Below, one piece after another: positions 18,059 to 30,897 of a DNA stretch of 64,000 nucleotides (position 1 is its first letter; the number at the start of each line of letters is the position of its first letter). Below the pieces are notes generated by a model, which made no database searches, was not told the origin of the DNA, and saw only the letters and a list, made by a program, of their open reading frames with translations. Source of the stretch: Atopsyche davidsoni (lineage: Eukaryota; Arthropoda; Insecta; Trichoptera; Hydrobiosidae); the NCBI GenBank assembly GCA_022113835.1, contig JAILWY010000010.1, positions 9,858,501-9,922,500 of the forward strand, read 5' to 3'. The position numbers and the translations under genes are program-made.

Positions 18059-18763
18059 TTAAAATATATCATAATCATCATCATCTCTTTTCCTTTTAAT
18101 TAATTTTGAGTCATCTGTTTCCATCTTCAGATTCCCTTGGCTTGTTGGGTGTTGGTTTGAAGTGTTTCCCTTCATACTAGGTTTAGCCATGACTTTATTT
18201 CCAGAGCTAAACTTAAACACTGGCTTGGGTACATTAACAGATTGTGTTTTGGAGACAGTAACCAAAGTTCCTGGTCGCTTCACAAGCAAATTCTGTTGAT
18301 TGGTACTTTTTTGATTCATCTTAGGATTAACACTGGAAACATTGGTTTTGATTGCTGTTTTTTTAGGAGCGTAAGGTTTTAGCTTATAATTGCAAGACGA
18401 TAAACAGTAGCGGTCAGGAGGAAGTCTTAAACCGCAATGAGGTTTTATTAGTGGAAGCGGGGTAAAATTTTTGCTTCTCGCTACATCCATTAACACTTCT
18501 CTGGGAGGAGGATTTGTGAATGACTTTTCGAGTTTCAACTGTACAGACAAGCGAACATCCTCTAAATCGATAACTTTTTTTTTGGCATGATGGGCGTATA
18601 TTTTAGCATCCTCCAGTACACAAGCCACATACCCGTAGGTGAATTCTAATAGCCGGTTAATAACCTTCGGCTCGTAATCCAATATGCCCATTTCTTTCAT
18701 TATACACATGATAACTTCGGCATCCTTGGGGACTTGTTTTGGTTTTTCCGATTTTTCAGCCAT
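18059..18763 (-). CDS. TAF9: Transcription initiation factor TFIID subunit 9
   Basis: A single-exon gene of 234 residues. TAF9 is a nuclear histone-fold protein that pairs with TAF6 in TFIID and with a TAF6-like partner in SAGA. The N-terminal histone fold (about residues 12-80) reads VPKDAEVIMCIMKEMGILDY then VINRLLEFTYGYVACVLEDA and ends in the LEDVRLSVQ helix. It is followed by the family's conserved segment ARSKNFTPLPLIKPHCGLRL and PPDRYCLSSCNYKL. The tail is basic and Ser/Asn-rich and finishes in an acidic DDDDYDIF end. The length is slightly below fly and human TAF9 (roughly 260-280 residues), with the difference in the variable C-terminal part. The start codon begins MAEKSEKPKQ. It is transcribed divergently from the NFXL1 gene. 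Confidence 0.95.
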   Translation of the reverse strand: MAEKSEKPKQVPKDAEVIMCIMKEMGILDYEPKVINRLLEFTYGYVACVLEDAKIYAHHAKKKVIDLEDVRLSVQLKLEKSFTNPPPREVLMDVARSKNFTPLPLIKPHCGLRLPPDRYCLSSCNYKLKPYAPKKTAIKTNVSSVNPKMNQKSTNQQNLLVKRPGTLVTVSKTQSVNVPKPVFKFSSGNKVMAKPSMKGNTSNQHPTSQGNLKMETDDSKLIKRKRDDDDYDIF

Positions 18764-20394
18764 TTTGAGTACAGGCGTTAATAGCTCGACAACACACCAA
18801 TAGCAATAAAGACAAATTTATGCAACGGCTGAATAAAGCACAGATTTTTCTCTCTGTACCGAATACATATCTACTAGATAATTCGATATTATCATGTACA
18901 AAAACTTCAAATTATATATTTTTTATACTATGAAAAATTTGTGGTGTATATTAACCCCGATTTGTAGTGGTGTACCATAAATAGTATATTTATAGTCCAG
19001 AAATCAGTTATATAGTCTTTGGATAGTATTAGATGTTTTTAGCAATATCAATAAAAAGTAATATTATTAAAATAGCACACCCACGTCAATAGTGAAAAAC
19101 AACTCAGATACCAATGCGGCTTTTGTGAGTCCCAAACCATAACCCTAGTGAAAGCAAGTCATACAGCAAGACATAACCACTGCAACAAGGCTAGTTTAGT
19201 TATTTTGACTTTGTGATCTCAAAGCTTTTTAAAAAAAAAAAATCATAAGCGATTAAGTATTTGCGACAATTCATGACTCATTTTGAATAAAAAGTAGATA
19301 TTAAAAATGAAACAAAAAAATAATTATATTTTAATGATAAATTTGACTGAAAAAAATAATTCTTTTCTTTGTTTTAATTTTTATTACAACATTGTTATTT
19401 GGCTTTAGTTTGATTTTGCTTTACCAAGTCCAATAAATTATTATCTGGCAATACTGCACCGTTGCAATTGACGTGACATAAGCTGTCACTGGTGACCAGA
19501 GATAAGCCAGACAAACTAGCGACGCTTAGTGATTTTCAGATGAATCTCGGTTCGGCGTTCTGTTAAAAAATGCGGCTAGTGCTTTCAGTAAAGCAATACG
19601 TTATATCACTTCAGAATAATTGTTTACAGCTTTTTTTTCTTTGTCGTCAATGTGTCTGCATTAGTTATAGGTACAATCCCAGATTTTTATATTAATTAGG
19701 TCTGGCCAAGTCTACACTATCACTATCGGCCACGTTGAATAAAATTTGCTCAGATGGTATTGGTTATAGTGAAGGCTTTACTACTATAATTTCGCGAACT
19801 TTCGACGTGTTTTCTGGTAAGTTTTATAGCTGCGCGCGATTTGCTCATAGTGTCACGGTGCATTGCGATATACTTCATAATTTTAATTGCCAGTTTCTAT
19901 GCGTTGTAAGCTTGCGATTATTTTATATGTTCTCTGAAAAAATAACAGTTTTCCTTTTATTTGTAGTTTTACTTTAATTTTAAGTAAAAGCGGGTTTCTA
20001 AGGATATTTGAGAATTAAATAAACATTGCCGTATTTTGTTCATTAGTGAATTTATTTGAATTTTTGAGGCATTTATTTTTTAGATTTTTTGAATAGATAA
20101 TCACTGATTACTTCACACATACTTCAATAAAAAATTCAATATCTCAATAATATTATGTATAGTATGAACAATAAAATCTGAGTTAACATTGGGTGGAAAA
20201 AAGAATGTCTCAAATCTTTCAAACTTATGCTGAATTGCATCGTGGCCTTCTTCTGGTGGTCATCATTAATCATTCCAGGATGCTATCAAAATATTTCTCT
20301 GAATAACAAAAAAAATATTACTTTCAGGAACTCAACAAATCATGTAAGAAAACCACAAGTAAAAATTTCTCAACTGTAAAATTAAACAGCAATT
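18764..20394. promoter_or_regulatory. Shared upstream region of divergent TAF9 and NFXL1
   Basis: This 1.6-kb gap lies between the two divergent start codons. A good donor (TCTG|gtaagt, exon side ending 19816) and an acceptor (ctttcag|GAAC, exon starting 20328) would join a noncoding first exon near 19730-19816 to the exon carrying the NFXL1 start codon at 20395. The proximal TAF9 promoter should lie just above 18763. No TATA box or other motif was assigned with confidence. Confidence 0.5.
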
Positions 20395-23300
20395 ATGGCT
20401 GGTCGAGGAGCTATACCAAAATTCAGGAGTCGTTCACCTGATAGGAAAACAGGGAATCCGCCAACGTCAAATACTAAAAAGTTTGAAGAAGCCAGTGCTA
20501 AACTTAAAGCATCAGTCCAAAGACATCTGAAATATACTTCATACCACAGTTCATCGTCCGAAGATGAATTAGAAGAATTAGTTATTTTTGGTAACACCTT
20601 AAATGTTATTAATTTCTTAATTACAAAACATTAAAATCAAAATATAAAGTTAGAATAGAATTTAAACCGATCACTTTAATTTCATTTTACTAATAAATTT
20701 CACTTGAGACTTCCTCGACAAGTCTCAAGTTCATCATTTAATATAAATTTCCATGATAGAAATATTCTTCCTAAGCTTTTGAAATTATTTTCTTTAATCT
20801 ATAATTATATATTCTTTTTAGACAAAGTACTGGTTGGTTTTAAAGCCATAGAGGAGGGTGTATCTTTAGGTAATACTCAAGAATACTTGGAACAGTCATT
20901 TCAATCAGGAGCCTTGACTTGCCTTATATGCATACAGACCATCAAAAGGACCCATAAGGTAAAGTCCATTCAAAACATAATATATCTCAGGCTTAAAGTG
21001 ATGTGATTTTACCATTCAGAACTTCATTTTCAATAAATTATACCAGTCTATTGTGGTTTTCATTTTCAGATATGGAGTTGTGATACATGCTTTGGTGCGT
21101 TCCATCTTGACTGTATACATCGTTGGGGAATGGATTCAATACATCGCCAATCCACAGCAAGCTCGGTCAATGGATGGGCATGTCCGAAATGTAGATATAA
21201 CTATACAGAGGTGCTTTTTCAGTTCACTTTGCTAATTTATGTATATTCTATACCGAAAAATCCTTTTTTTGACACAATTAACGTGTATGATTAATTTTTA
21301 GCACCAAATTCCCTCCAAATATTTTTGCTTCTGCAAAAAAACTATAGATCCACCATTTGAAACATGGCTTGTGCCACATTCTTGTGGAAATAATTGTGAG
21401 AAACCGCTAATGCCGGAATGTGGCCATTTCTGTTTATTACTATGTCATCCAGGTATGTCTATTATGTACTTTGTAGAATTTTTAAACAATAAATGCTATT
21501 AATAATAACTTATAGTTGAAAATGTAACTTAACAATAGTATCTTATTGTAACAATTACCCACCTGGAAAAATGATGTTTTGATTATTTTGTGTATTTTCT
21601 TTGATTGAAATATTTTAGTATAATGCATCAGTATATTTATCAAATTGTGTTTATAGGTCCTTGTCCACCATGCCCTAAAATTGTGTCCATAAAGTGTGAA
21701 TGTGGTCAAAGTGAACCAAAGTCAATACGTTGTAAAACATCATACTGGACTTGCAAACGAATATGTAATAAAAAACTAACTTGTGGAGAGCATTATTGCA
21801 CATTAAAATGCCATATTGGTGATTGCAAGAATTGCACCATTACCAGAGAACAAACTTGTATTTGCAAGAGACATACAATGGATATTTTGTGTGATGTAGT
21901 CACATGGAAATGTCACGAGGTGATTCTTTTATTTTCAATTTTTTTTCTTCTTATTTATTGTTCTGTAATTTGTGTTTAACTTTTTCAAAATAGTTACCTA
22001 CAATTTTAAGTATAATTGTGTGATCTTCACATGTATTTCATGGTTGTTTATTTATTTCAGAAATGTGGCAAAATGTTGCCTTGTGGTGATCATGTATGTA
22101 TGGATATTTGTCATGATAGTGACTGTAAACCATGTCCGATATCACAATATCAGCAATGTCCTTGTGGAGCTACCCAATTTCTCCAGGCAAATTGTCAAGA
22201 TATAGCGAAGACATGTGGTTCTACTTGCAATAAGTTATTGTCTTGTGGTTACCATACTTGTTCAACTAAATGTCACCGTGGAGAATGCCCTCAAGTATTT
22301 AATATTTTCACAGGTAATAATAATATATATATATATATAAATATTCATTTTTATATTTTTAATTTTAGTGTTTAGTTGTGGTTGAAAAAATGTGTCGCTG
22401 TGGTTCATGTCGAAAAGAACTTCCATGCTTTAAAACTTTCCTTTGTGAAAATAAATGCAAAAAAACAAGAGATTGTGGGCGCCATCAATGTAACAGAAAA
22501 TGCTGTGATGAATGCCCACCATGTGAGAAAATTTGTTCAAAAACACTGAAATGTGGGAAGCACAAATGCACATCTAACTGCCATCACGGAAGTTGTTTGG
22601 TTTGCCAAATACCAACACAAGTAAAGTGTCATTGCAATCGAACTGTCTTAGATCTTCCATGTGGGGGTGCCTTAAAAGTTCAACCCATACCATGCTTCTA
22701 TGACTGCAAGTAAGCTGTAGTAATAGATTTGATTTAGTTATTTACATTTTTTTTGTGAATTAAAAGTTTAATTTGTAATGTCTTAATTCAATCATAATTA
22801 CATTTTTCAGGAAAATTTTAAAATGTGGCCATTATAAGAAGCATAAGTGTCACACTGGATCCTGTCCATCTTGTAAGGAGTCATGTAGTAAACTACTTCC
22901 ATGTGGTCATAAATGTAAAGCAATATGTCATGTCTCTGTATCGGTTGCTCTCCCAGTTCCAACACCAACAGGTCCTTGGGATCTGCGAGTTCCAAAAGTA
23001 ATAAATAGTACTTTACAAAAGACATATACTTACATAAACAATAAGAAACATTGATTTTATATCATATGAACATTTATTTAACACAGGTTTGTTTATTATT
23101 TAAATAGGTTGAACAACAGTGCCTTCCTTGCCCACCATGCAAAGCTCCAGTTATTCGCAATTGTTTGGGTTATCATGAAGATGCTCAATGGCCATGCAGT
23201 ACCGCTAGAGTGGCTTCGTGTGGAAGGATTTGTGGTCGACCACTACTATGCAATAATCACTCTTGCTCTTTGGAATGCCATAATGTAAATGACATCGCAC

Positions 23301-24287
23301 AATCATCTACTCAAGAAACTTACACGGTATTTCTATTTTTTTATTATACAATTATGTCATATATTTTTTTCCTTACACATTGTCTTCTTATCTACTACTT
23401 ATATTACATATTCTAGATGATATCAACCAATTGTGAGGTTTGTGAAAAAGAGTGTGATCTTCCTCGCCCTGAAGGCTGTTCACATGTTTGTGACAAACCA
23501 TGTCATCCAGCACCATGTGCCCTGTGTAAAAGCTTTATTAAAAAACCTTGTCACTGTGGTCAAGTGGAAATGTTTATTGAATGCTACAAAGTAACCGAAA
23601 GTTCTGATGAGTCTAAGGAGTTGAATATGAGTTGTGGTCTTCGTTGTGATAAAAAAGTATGAACAAAATAGTATAGCGAAAGCAATAATATCTACTTGTA
23701 ATGTTATTTATATTGATTTTTGCTTTTTAATTAATTGATTCACAGATGCAGTGTGGCCATCAGTGTCTACTTTTATGTCATTCGGGACCATGTCCTACAG
23801 ACCAACTCTGTACTAAAAAAACTCGGATATATTGTAGATGTCGACGCCTCAAAAAAGATTTTCCTTGTCAGCAGGTATGGAAGATTGTGTAAATGTTGTC
23901 TTATTGATATAAAATATTGATATGTGTTCACTTAGACTACATTGTCTGGTTGGTCAAAAATTTATGTGCAATTAGTGTTTGATAAATTTACAGTACGATT
24001 TATCCCTCACACAATTTGGCATATGATACAGATTGTTTTAAATATTGTTTATATTTTAGGTTCAGAATATTGATGCTTTAATTCCTTGCAACCTTGAATG
24101 TGAAGAAAAATTAAATTCTATAAAAGATGAAGAGAAAAAATTACTCACTCAACATGCACTGGCTGCCAGTGATGTGAAAAATAAATCCACTTGGATTTCT
24201 GCACATGGCTTGTTAAAATTTGTAATTATTCCAGTGACAATCATTATTATTAGTGTCACTGTAGGATTATTTATTAATTCTGTGTGA
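20395..24287 (+). CDS. NFXL1: NF-X1-type zinc finger protein, NFXL1-like, membrane-anchored
   Basis: Twelve in-phase exons encode about 821 residues: 20395-20590, 20822-20958, 21070-21210, 21302-21452, 21657-21919, 22061-22294, 22369-22709, 22811-22997, 23108-23326, 23417-23656, 23746-23874 and 24060-24287. Human NFXL1 is about 910 residues. A low-complexity N-terminus ([20 protein letters not shown]) leads into a PHD/RING-like cysteine domain: CLIC, then [17 protein letters not shown], then WACPKC. About ten NF-X1 fingers follow, such as [32 protein letters not shown] and [15 protein letters not shown]. The last exon ends in one hydrophobic helix ([18 protein letters not shown]) close to the C-terminus, as in NFXL1 and unlike NFX1/Shuttle craft. 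It is a putative ubiquitin ligase or nucleic-acid-binding protein; the molecular role of NFXL1 is poorly known. AATAAA sites follow near 24340. Confidence 0.92.
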
Positions 24288-26248
24288 TAATGTTGCTTTT
24301 GTATTTGCTATTAATTTTTATGTCTTATTTGTAATTAATAAAAGTAATCAATAAATTAAAAGATGTCTTATTACCTAACCTTACAAAAAGAGAAATTTTA
24401 AAAATACATATTACATTAGTACAAACAAGAAATACAAGCCATCGCTTAAATTAAAATAATTTCAAATTTAAGAAATTTTCCATTTTCATTACAAATCTTA
24501 CACTCATGGTGATACATTTTATGATATTTATCATATGAATTGTATAATTTTTTTAGGCTCATTTATATTCAGCGAGCAAAACTGCTTACCTTTAATATAT
24601 ATATATATATATGTATATAACCAATATTATTGGCCAGCTACAAGTTGATGGCACGATTTGTTCCTATTTGTGCCTTAAAAAGCCTGTCAGTTTTTTTTTA
24701 AATTTTGGCAATAAATTTTCTCGATTGAAATATTTTATTTTAATTACTTTTAATCAAAAATCATACCGACTTTGAATGTAGCATATGCCATTTAAATACT
24801 TTGATACCACAAGAATGCAGTCTCAATATGTTTAGATAGATTGACAGTCACACCTGAGCAATCAGTAAATGTTATTTATCACTGTAAAGACTTTATTCTT
24901 TGAGAACGTTTTCTTCATTTTGGTCACCTGATAACACACCTCAAGATACTAATAATATATATTTTTTATTAATGTGACACATAATTTTAGCTTGCTTTTG
25001 ACTTAAGAATCAAACTACTGAATTCAATAACGTTGTTTATTAATCATAAAACTTTAACGAATTACATGCTTGGTAATTTATATTATGTAATTTTCGTAAA
25101 AGTGGTCTACTTGTTTACCCTAAAATACTTTTAGAAATAGACTCAAATCTATCCGACTAATTCAGGAGGTATTTTTTCTTTAATTATATTTATTCAATTT
25201 AAACTATGATAAAAAAATTCAAAAGGCCTATCTATGACATTTTACTACATTTATATTATCATTATCACTCAATGGTGTGTTTAAGTAACCATATTTTTAT
25301 AAACAGATTAGAAACTGTATTTATTTTCAGAACATTCAGTTTTATATCTCTGTTTATATTCCTCAAAGTGGTTTCTTAAATTTTAACTGACAAATTACAA
25401 ATACATTATAAAGTTTGTAAATTAATTAATACCTGGCTTCACATTATCTAAAAATAAAATTTATTAAGGAGATTAGCATTTGGATTGATCTGTTCAAGTA
25501 CACTGTCAGTAGTCAATTGATTTTATTGGGAATAAAATTTTAATCGATTTTAATGAAAATTTGTAGTGGGAAAGAGAGTTTTATAAGAGTTAGCAAGTTT
25601 TAAGTGACACCTTTTTCTGTATTGGTTCTTGAAGATTAATACCTAAAACAAAAAAAAGTATGGTTACTCAATTTTTATACACCTGCTGTTTATATAATGC
25701 ATTACGTGTAGATAATCATTCTAATATTACATGTTTATATACAGGATTCTTCAAATTTTATAATGCAAAAGAGTTTGTATTCTTATACCCTAATAAATGT
25801 AAAATCTTACTGAATCAATTAAATGAAAAGCAAAATCATACATTATCTTGTTTTATAAATTTTTAATGTGTATATTGAAAACACAAACTACACACATTAC
25901 GATGGCTTTTAATAAATTACAAAAAATATGGACATTCATAGTAATGATTTTGAACTGTTAGTAACTTTTGTAAAATAAGAATTTAAAAAAAAATATTTAC
26001 AAAAAAAATATTGTTTTGGGACACCATGTAAAAATATTATATAAAAACTATGAACGAAACTGAATTCGGTTCTTTCACAAATGGTCTTCATGACACCTTT
26101 AATCTTTTTGATTATAATTGTGTGTGCTTAAATAATTATGGTATAAAAAATTTCCATTATAGTAATCTTATCTCATTACAAAGGTCAAACTGAAATTATA
26201 ACCTATTTGAATGCTTAATACTTTTACACAGTAGTTACGTTTTATAAG
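24288..26248. other. Intergenic region between NFXL1 and the membrane-protein gene
   Basis: The first 70 bases hold the NFXL1 3' UTR with overlapping AATAAA signals. A short TA run lies near 24596-24613. The rest is AT-rich with no recognised gene. The bases just before 26249 must contain the 5' UTR and promoter of the next gene, but no motif stands out. Confidence 0.55.
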
Positions 26249-26348
26249 ATGGCAAATATAACTGGTTTTGGAACTGTCCTGAAAGATGTTACTTATAAAG
26301 ATGTAAGTATTAATTTAATAAGTAATAATTCTCATTATTCATATATAT

Positions 26349-26394
<46 letters not shown>

Positions 26395-29242
26395 ATATAT
26401 ATATATATATATATATACGTACATACATATTTTATTATTTTCCTAGAATTGGGACTGGTTTCTTAGATTCAATGACTGTACCAGTTTGTGGAAAGCTCAA
26501 CCAACATATTTAATATCTCAAACAGGTTTTATAATTGGATCTTTTCTTACGTTACTGCACGGTAAGAAATTTTAGATTACTATTAAATAAGTGCAAACTA
26601 TGCAAACCTAAATTATAAATTTGTAATATTAATTAAAATTTACATATCTACAGCGCTTCGTAGAGGTGGTCGTTGGCCTTGGCTATGGGTAGCTACGATT
26701 TTACATGGAATAGTAGTAGAAATTATTTCCTATAATTTGCCAGATGTAGATAATTTTTGGCATTCTCAGACACCAATCGTTTTCTTAGGAGGACGATTTC
26801 CTCTCCATATTATATTACTTTGTAAGTTAATTTTATTTTTAATTTTTGATAATTTAAAATGACCAGACATATGTTACTTTTTGTAACATTAATTTTTATA
26901 TTAGTATCAGTTTTTGGTCCATTTGTTATCTTTTCTTTCTCGAAAAAAAAAAAAATATGGTGGTTGTGAATAATTTTTTTACAGTTTTTTTCTTTCATTT
27001 AATTTTTTTTACTATATATTAGTAAAATTATAGACTATATATGACCTAATGCTTTTCATGACATATTATTGATAATGCCATATCCCATTATATTGAGAAA
27101 TATTGGGTTGATAATCAAAACACACTTTTGATGTATAATGAATTGTATGAAAAGTTATTGTTTAGTGCAATGACATTTTTATTTATTATTTTGACATCTA
27201 TAGAAAAGCTCTGATAATATCTCAATCAATCTTTCAATTTTTTTCAGATTCGGTATTCATATATCATGCTTCTTATGCTGTTTCAAGAATACAGCTACCA
27301 AAATGGGCAGAACCATTTGCAGTTGGTCTCACAGTAGTTCTTATCGATATTCCTTATGATATAGTTGCTGTTAAATTTGTGCATTGGACCTGGCACGATA
27401 CTGATCCTAATATATTTGATAGGCATTATTGGGTTCCATGGAATTCTTATTATTTCCATGCAACTTTTGCAGCAAGCTTTACTTTTTGGTTTCATTTTAC
27501 AAGAAAGTTTATCAGTGTTAAATGTGAAAAATGGCAATCATCTGGGTAAGGAGATCATTAATGCCACAAAAAATATATTGAATTGAATGTAATTTTTGTA
27601 ATCTTGCACAGTATGTAATTTTTATAAGCTTATTTTATTAATTACAGGTTCTTGAAAGAATTACTTTGCACAATTGTTACGGGTTTGTTGGGCATGCCTG
27701 GTGGTGTCCTTTTATTTTTACCAATTTACCATCCACTACATGACTTAGCTGGAATACATACTGAAGTTACTTTCTTCATACTTTTTACAATATTTTTAAT
27801 TGTTTCATGGAGCGGAGATAGAATCCCTAAACATCATCAATATAACCGGTAATGAAATGCGAAAAATAGATTAAATAATTATGATCAATGGTTTGGTTTT
27901 AATATATGAGTTACTTTGTTATTTTATTATTTTTTGCTGTTGCTTTTTTTGAGAATTGGTGTTTCAGTGGTGATGATAATTTTTTGTTAATATTTATGGC
28001 ATGATGCTGTTTTAATTCATTAATTTTTTTTTAAATAGTATTGTTTTCATAATTTATTAATGCTTAAAATATGAATGAAAGATATTTATTTAATTTTACA
28101 CTTTTCTTATTACATAAACAACCCTATTACATAATAATTATGTTTCCTTTTAATCAAATATTGGCTTAATTATAATTTATTACATTCGGACTATGAAGTC
28201 CAATTATTTATCTATCCTAAAAAATGTTTCTTTTTAAACGTCTACTCTTAGGTGACAAAACGTGTATCTTAGTCGCAATGTGATTGTTTTTCATTATTGT
28301 CGGCTAATAAAACAAATTTTCCCATTCATAAATATTGGTTTTATAATATTGATAAAGTCTATAAAAAAATAAAAGTTAATTTAAAATCGTCGTCTTATAA
28401 TAGCTGGCGAATTGATATTCATATTACTGCATTTTTAACAATTTAATCCCCTTAAAAAATACAAAATTAATTGCATAAATGCATTATTTCAGGCTTGGAG
28501 TATTCGATTGGTTGCTTGTTTTGCATTTGATCAGTCACTATGCTACTTATTTGGCTTTCACAATTTGGTGGTATCCTGAAAATGAGATTTCAATTGGCTA
28601 CCATGAACCTATTGGATCATGTACCAAAATGACAACTCTGAAAACGGCTTTTGGTTCTGTGAGTACCTTTGTAACATAATTAATTACGATACCATTCCAA
28701 TTCATAACATAATTAATATTACCTAGAGAAATCTAGTTAAATATTAAATCTGGTGATTTTAGAGAGGAAATTTATAATTACATTTTAGGTATTACAAAAG
28801 AGAAAGTACCTGTGTATGAATGATTATGATGAAGATTACTTTGATTTCTCATGTTTATCCAAAACTCAACGCCCAGGAAACGGAGCAATTTGGTATACTA
28901 TTTGTGGAACTCCCTTCAGGTATTTAATTTTTTAAAAAAATATAAAACAAAATTTTTTTCAAAATATTTTTTTAAATGTAACTCTATTACAAGTTAAATT
29001 TATTATTGATGGCATAACTTTTTCAATTTTGTTTATAGCATTCTTAAGAATTAGTATATACATTTGAATTTTCTCAAAAAAGTAAGTTTATAATGTCTTT
29101 CAGGAATCGCTATGAGTACATTTCAATCCTAGGTATAATCTGTACATTAGCAGGAGGAGTATTTTACAACTATTACTTTTGCTCTGGAACCAAAACTGAT
29201 GTAACTGCAAAAACTATGAATTTAAAAAAAAAACAGAAGTGA
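26249..29242 (+). CDS. Uncharacterised multi-pass membrane protein (His/Trp-rich)
   Basis: Eight exons with consistent phases encode about 423 residues: 26249-26302, 26447-26561, 26654-26821, 27248-27545, 27648-27848, 28493-28658, 28789-28919 and 29104-29242. The product has several hydrophobic stretches, for example YLISQTGFIIGSFLTLLHAL, LKELLCTIVTGLLGMPGGVL and ISILGIICTLAGGVFYNYYF, plus a lysine-rich C-terminus. Between them lie segments dense in His, Trp and Asp: FVHWTWHDTDPNIFDRHYWV, then YHPLHDLAGIHTE and DRIPKHHQYN. I do not recognise a named family with certainty. It resembles a conserved insect/nematode membrane family of unknown function, possibly the one catalogued as DUF7802. The His-rich segments could bind metal or form an enzyme site, but that is speculation. 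Intron 1 (144 nt) contains a large TA hairpin. A polyadenylation signal lies near 29334. Confidence 0.85.
26341..26417. repeat. (TA)n hairpin inside intron 1
   Basis: A TA run is interrupted symmetrically by ACTTTA on the left and TAAAGT on the right, forming a perfect inverted repeat centred near 26371. More TA repeats follow to 26417. It occupies about half of a 144-nt intron and ends about 30 bases before the acceptor at 26446. Confidence 0.9.
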
Positions 29243-30356
29243 ATTAAATACAAGTTTATTTCAAGCAATTTAATGATGTTAAAAAAAAGAGATGCTATTA
29301 TTAGTGTTATAATGATATTATTATGAAAAAATATTAATAAAATTGTAAAATTTAAATATTGTACTTTAATTAATTTTTAACACATTATATGGGTTTTAGG
29401 ATATTACCACTGTCCAAGTATAAATTGTGTGATTCAGTGGCTCTTCATCTGTCATGAGAATTCTACAGCATCATCAACACTTTAATAACTTTATTCTATG
29501 CAACTATATTCTATGCAAAAACATCTCCAAATATATGAATATGTAAATAAATATATATATATATATTTTTTTTTATTATTTTTTTTTATATAAAACGTTT
29601 GGACAACACTTAAAAGATATTTACTGAAAAAATTGATAACACTAGATATGCTATGCAAAAGTCTTCTTTGGGGAAAAAAGTGTCGAAAATTCTGGCTTCC
29701 TGGCGACCTATCTATCTATCTATCTTCTATATATATAAAACACAAAAGATGTTTGTTTGTCCGTCATAGGCTTTGAAACCATCCAACCGATGTGCCCCAA
29801 ACCGGTTTCATTTGATAGGCAATATTACGAAGAATATTTGTGACTATTATTAAGTCGATTTATGACATTTTCCATACAAAAATTTTCAACATTTGTAAAG
29901 TCGAGATCGTTCCTCACAAAAATAAAAAAAAAAACATTGTGAAGAGCGCGCATAAAACAAAATCACTATCTGTCATTCACAACAGAGAGTTTTAACTGTT
30001 GAGTTTGTCTGTTTTTAAAAGGGAAAAAAATATTAAACAAAAATATTCGTATTACAAGTTTCATCTATGGATTATTATGATAAGAGCCTAACAATCCAAT
30101 CACATTTTATTATGCCGTGAAGTGCTTCATCAGTTCATTGTTGACATGTAAGCCAAAATTGAAAGCGAGCGGCTTCTGTACATTCGTTTTAACCAAAAGA
30201 AATTGCGTATCGAAGATTATATTCATTCGCGCGATGCAATTGCAATATTGCATATGCATGAGTATGCTCAAGATGCTTTGACGTAGGCATACAGGCGATT
30301 AAAGCAAAAACGGAGATTACCGCACGCTCATATTCTAATTTGGCTGATAAAAAAAA

Positions 30357-30689
30357 TTGTTCCAACTCAAATCGATAGTGTTATTTATATCTGCTGAACT
30401 ACCGAATCTACAAGAAGACGTTGTCTGCAAGAACATGATTCACGGCCCATGCGGAGCATTGAATATGAATTCGCCTTGCATGAAAGACAGCAAATGCACG
30501 AAAAGATATCCACGCGATTTGATCAATGAAACTCAAACTGGTGAGGATGGATATCCGAAATACGGCGACGAAAGCCACGATGGAGGATTTGCCACTACCA
30601 TTAAAGTAAGAAACGTTGATATTGACATTGATATTAATATTGACAAGTACATATGCAAATATGTTAACAGTAATGAAGTTGTCTGCTGA
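30357..30689 (+). pseudogene. Helitron Rep/helicase fragment
   Basis: This is the longest surviving open segment of the Helitron protein. It keeps the family's GPCGALNMNSPCMKDSKCTK run and the TQTGEDGYP and KYICKYVN words. A short low-complexity insertion (VDIDIDINIDI) replaces normal sequence, and the frame ends soon after. The upstream HUH motif is in another frame. It is a nonfunctional relic. Confidence 0.85.
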
Positions 30690-30897
30690 ATTCTTGGTTT
30701 CAGTATTCACGAATGATATCCAACTGTTCAATCCAATCTTGCTGTTCATTTAGAAAACGGTCAACGTGTTTATCTTACTGAAAAAAAATGTCGAAGAACG
30801 AGGAGCACAGCTACAATAATTTTGCGAAAACATTGCTGTATAATGAAGTTCCAAAATAGAGTCAACTATCTAATAGAGATTTTTAACTCTTTGGAAC

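Noticed and set aside
19735..19977. 80-residue open frame upstream of NFXL1
   Set aside because: It crosses a good donor site at 19817 and has no domain. A noncoding first exon explains the region better.
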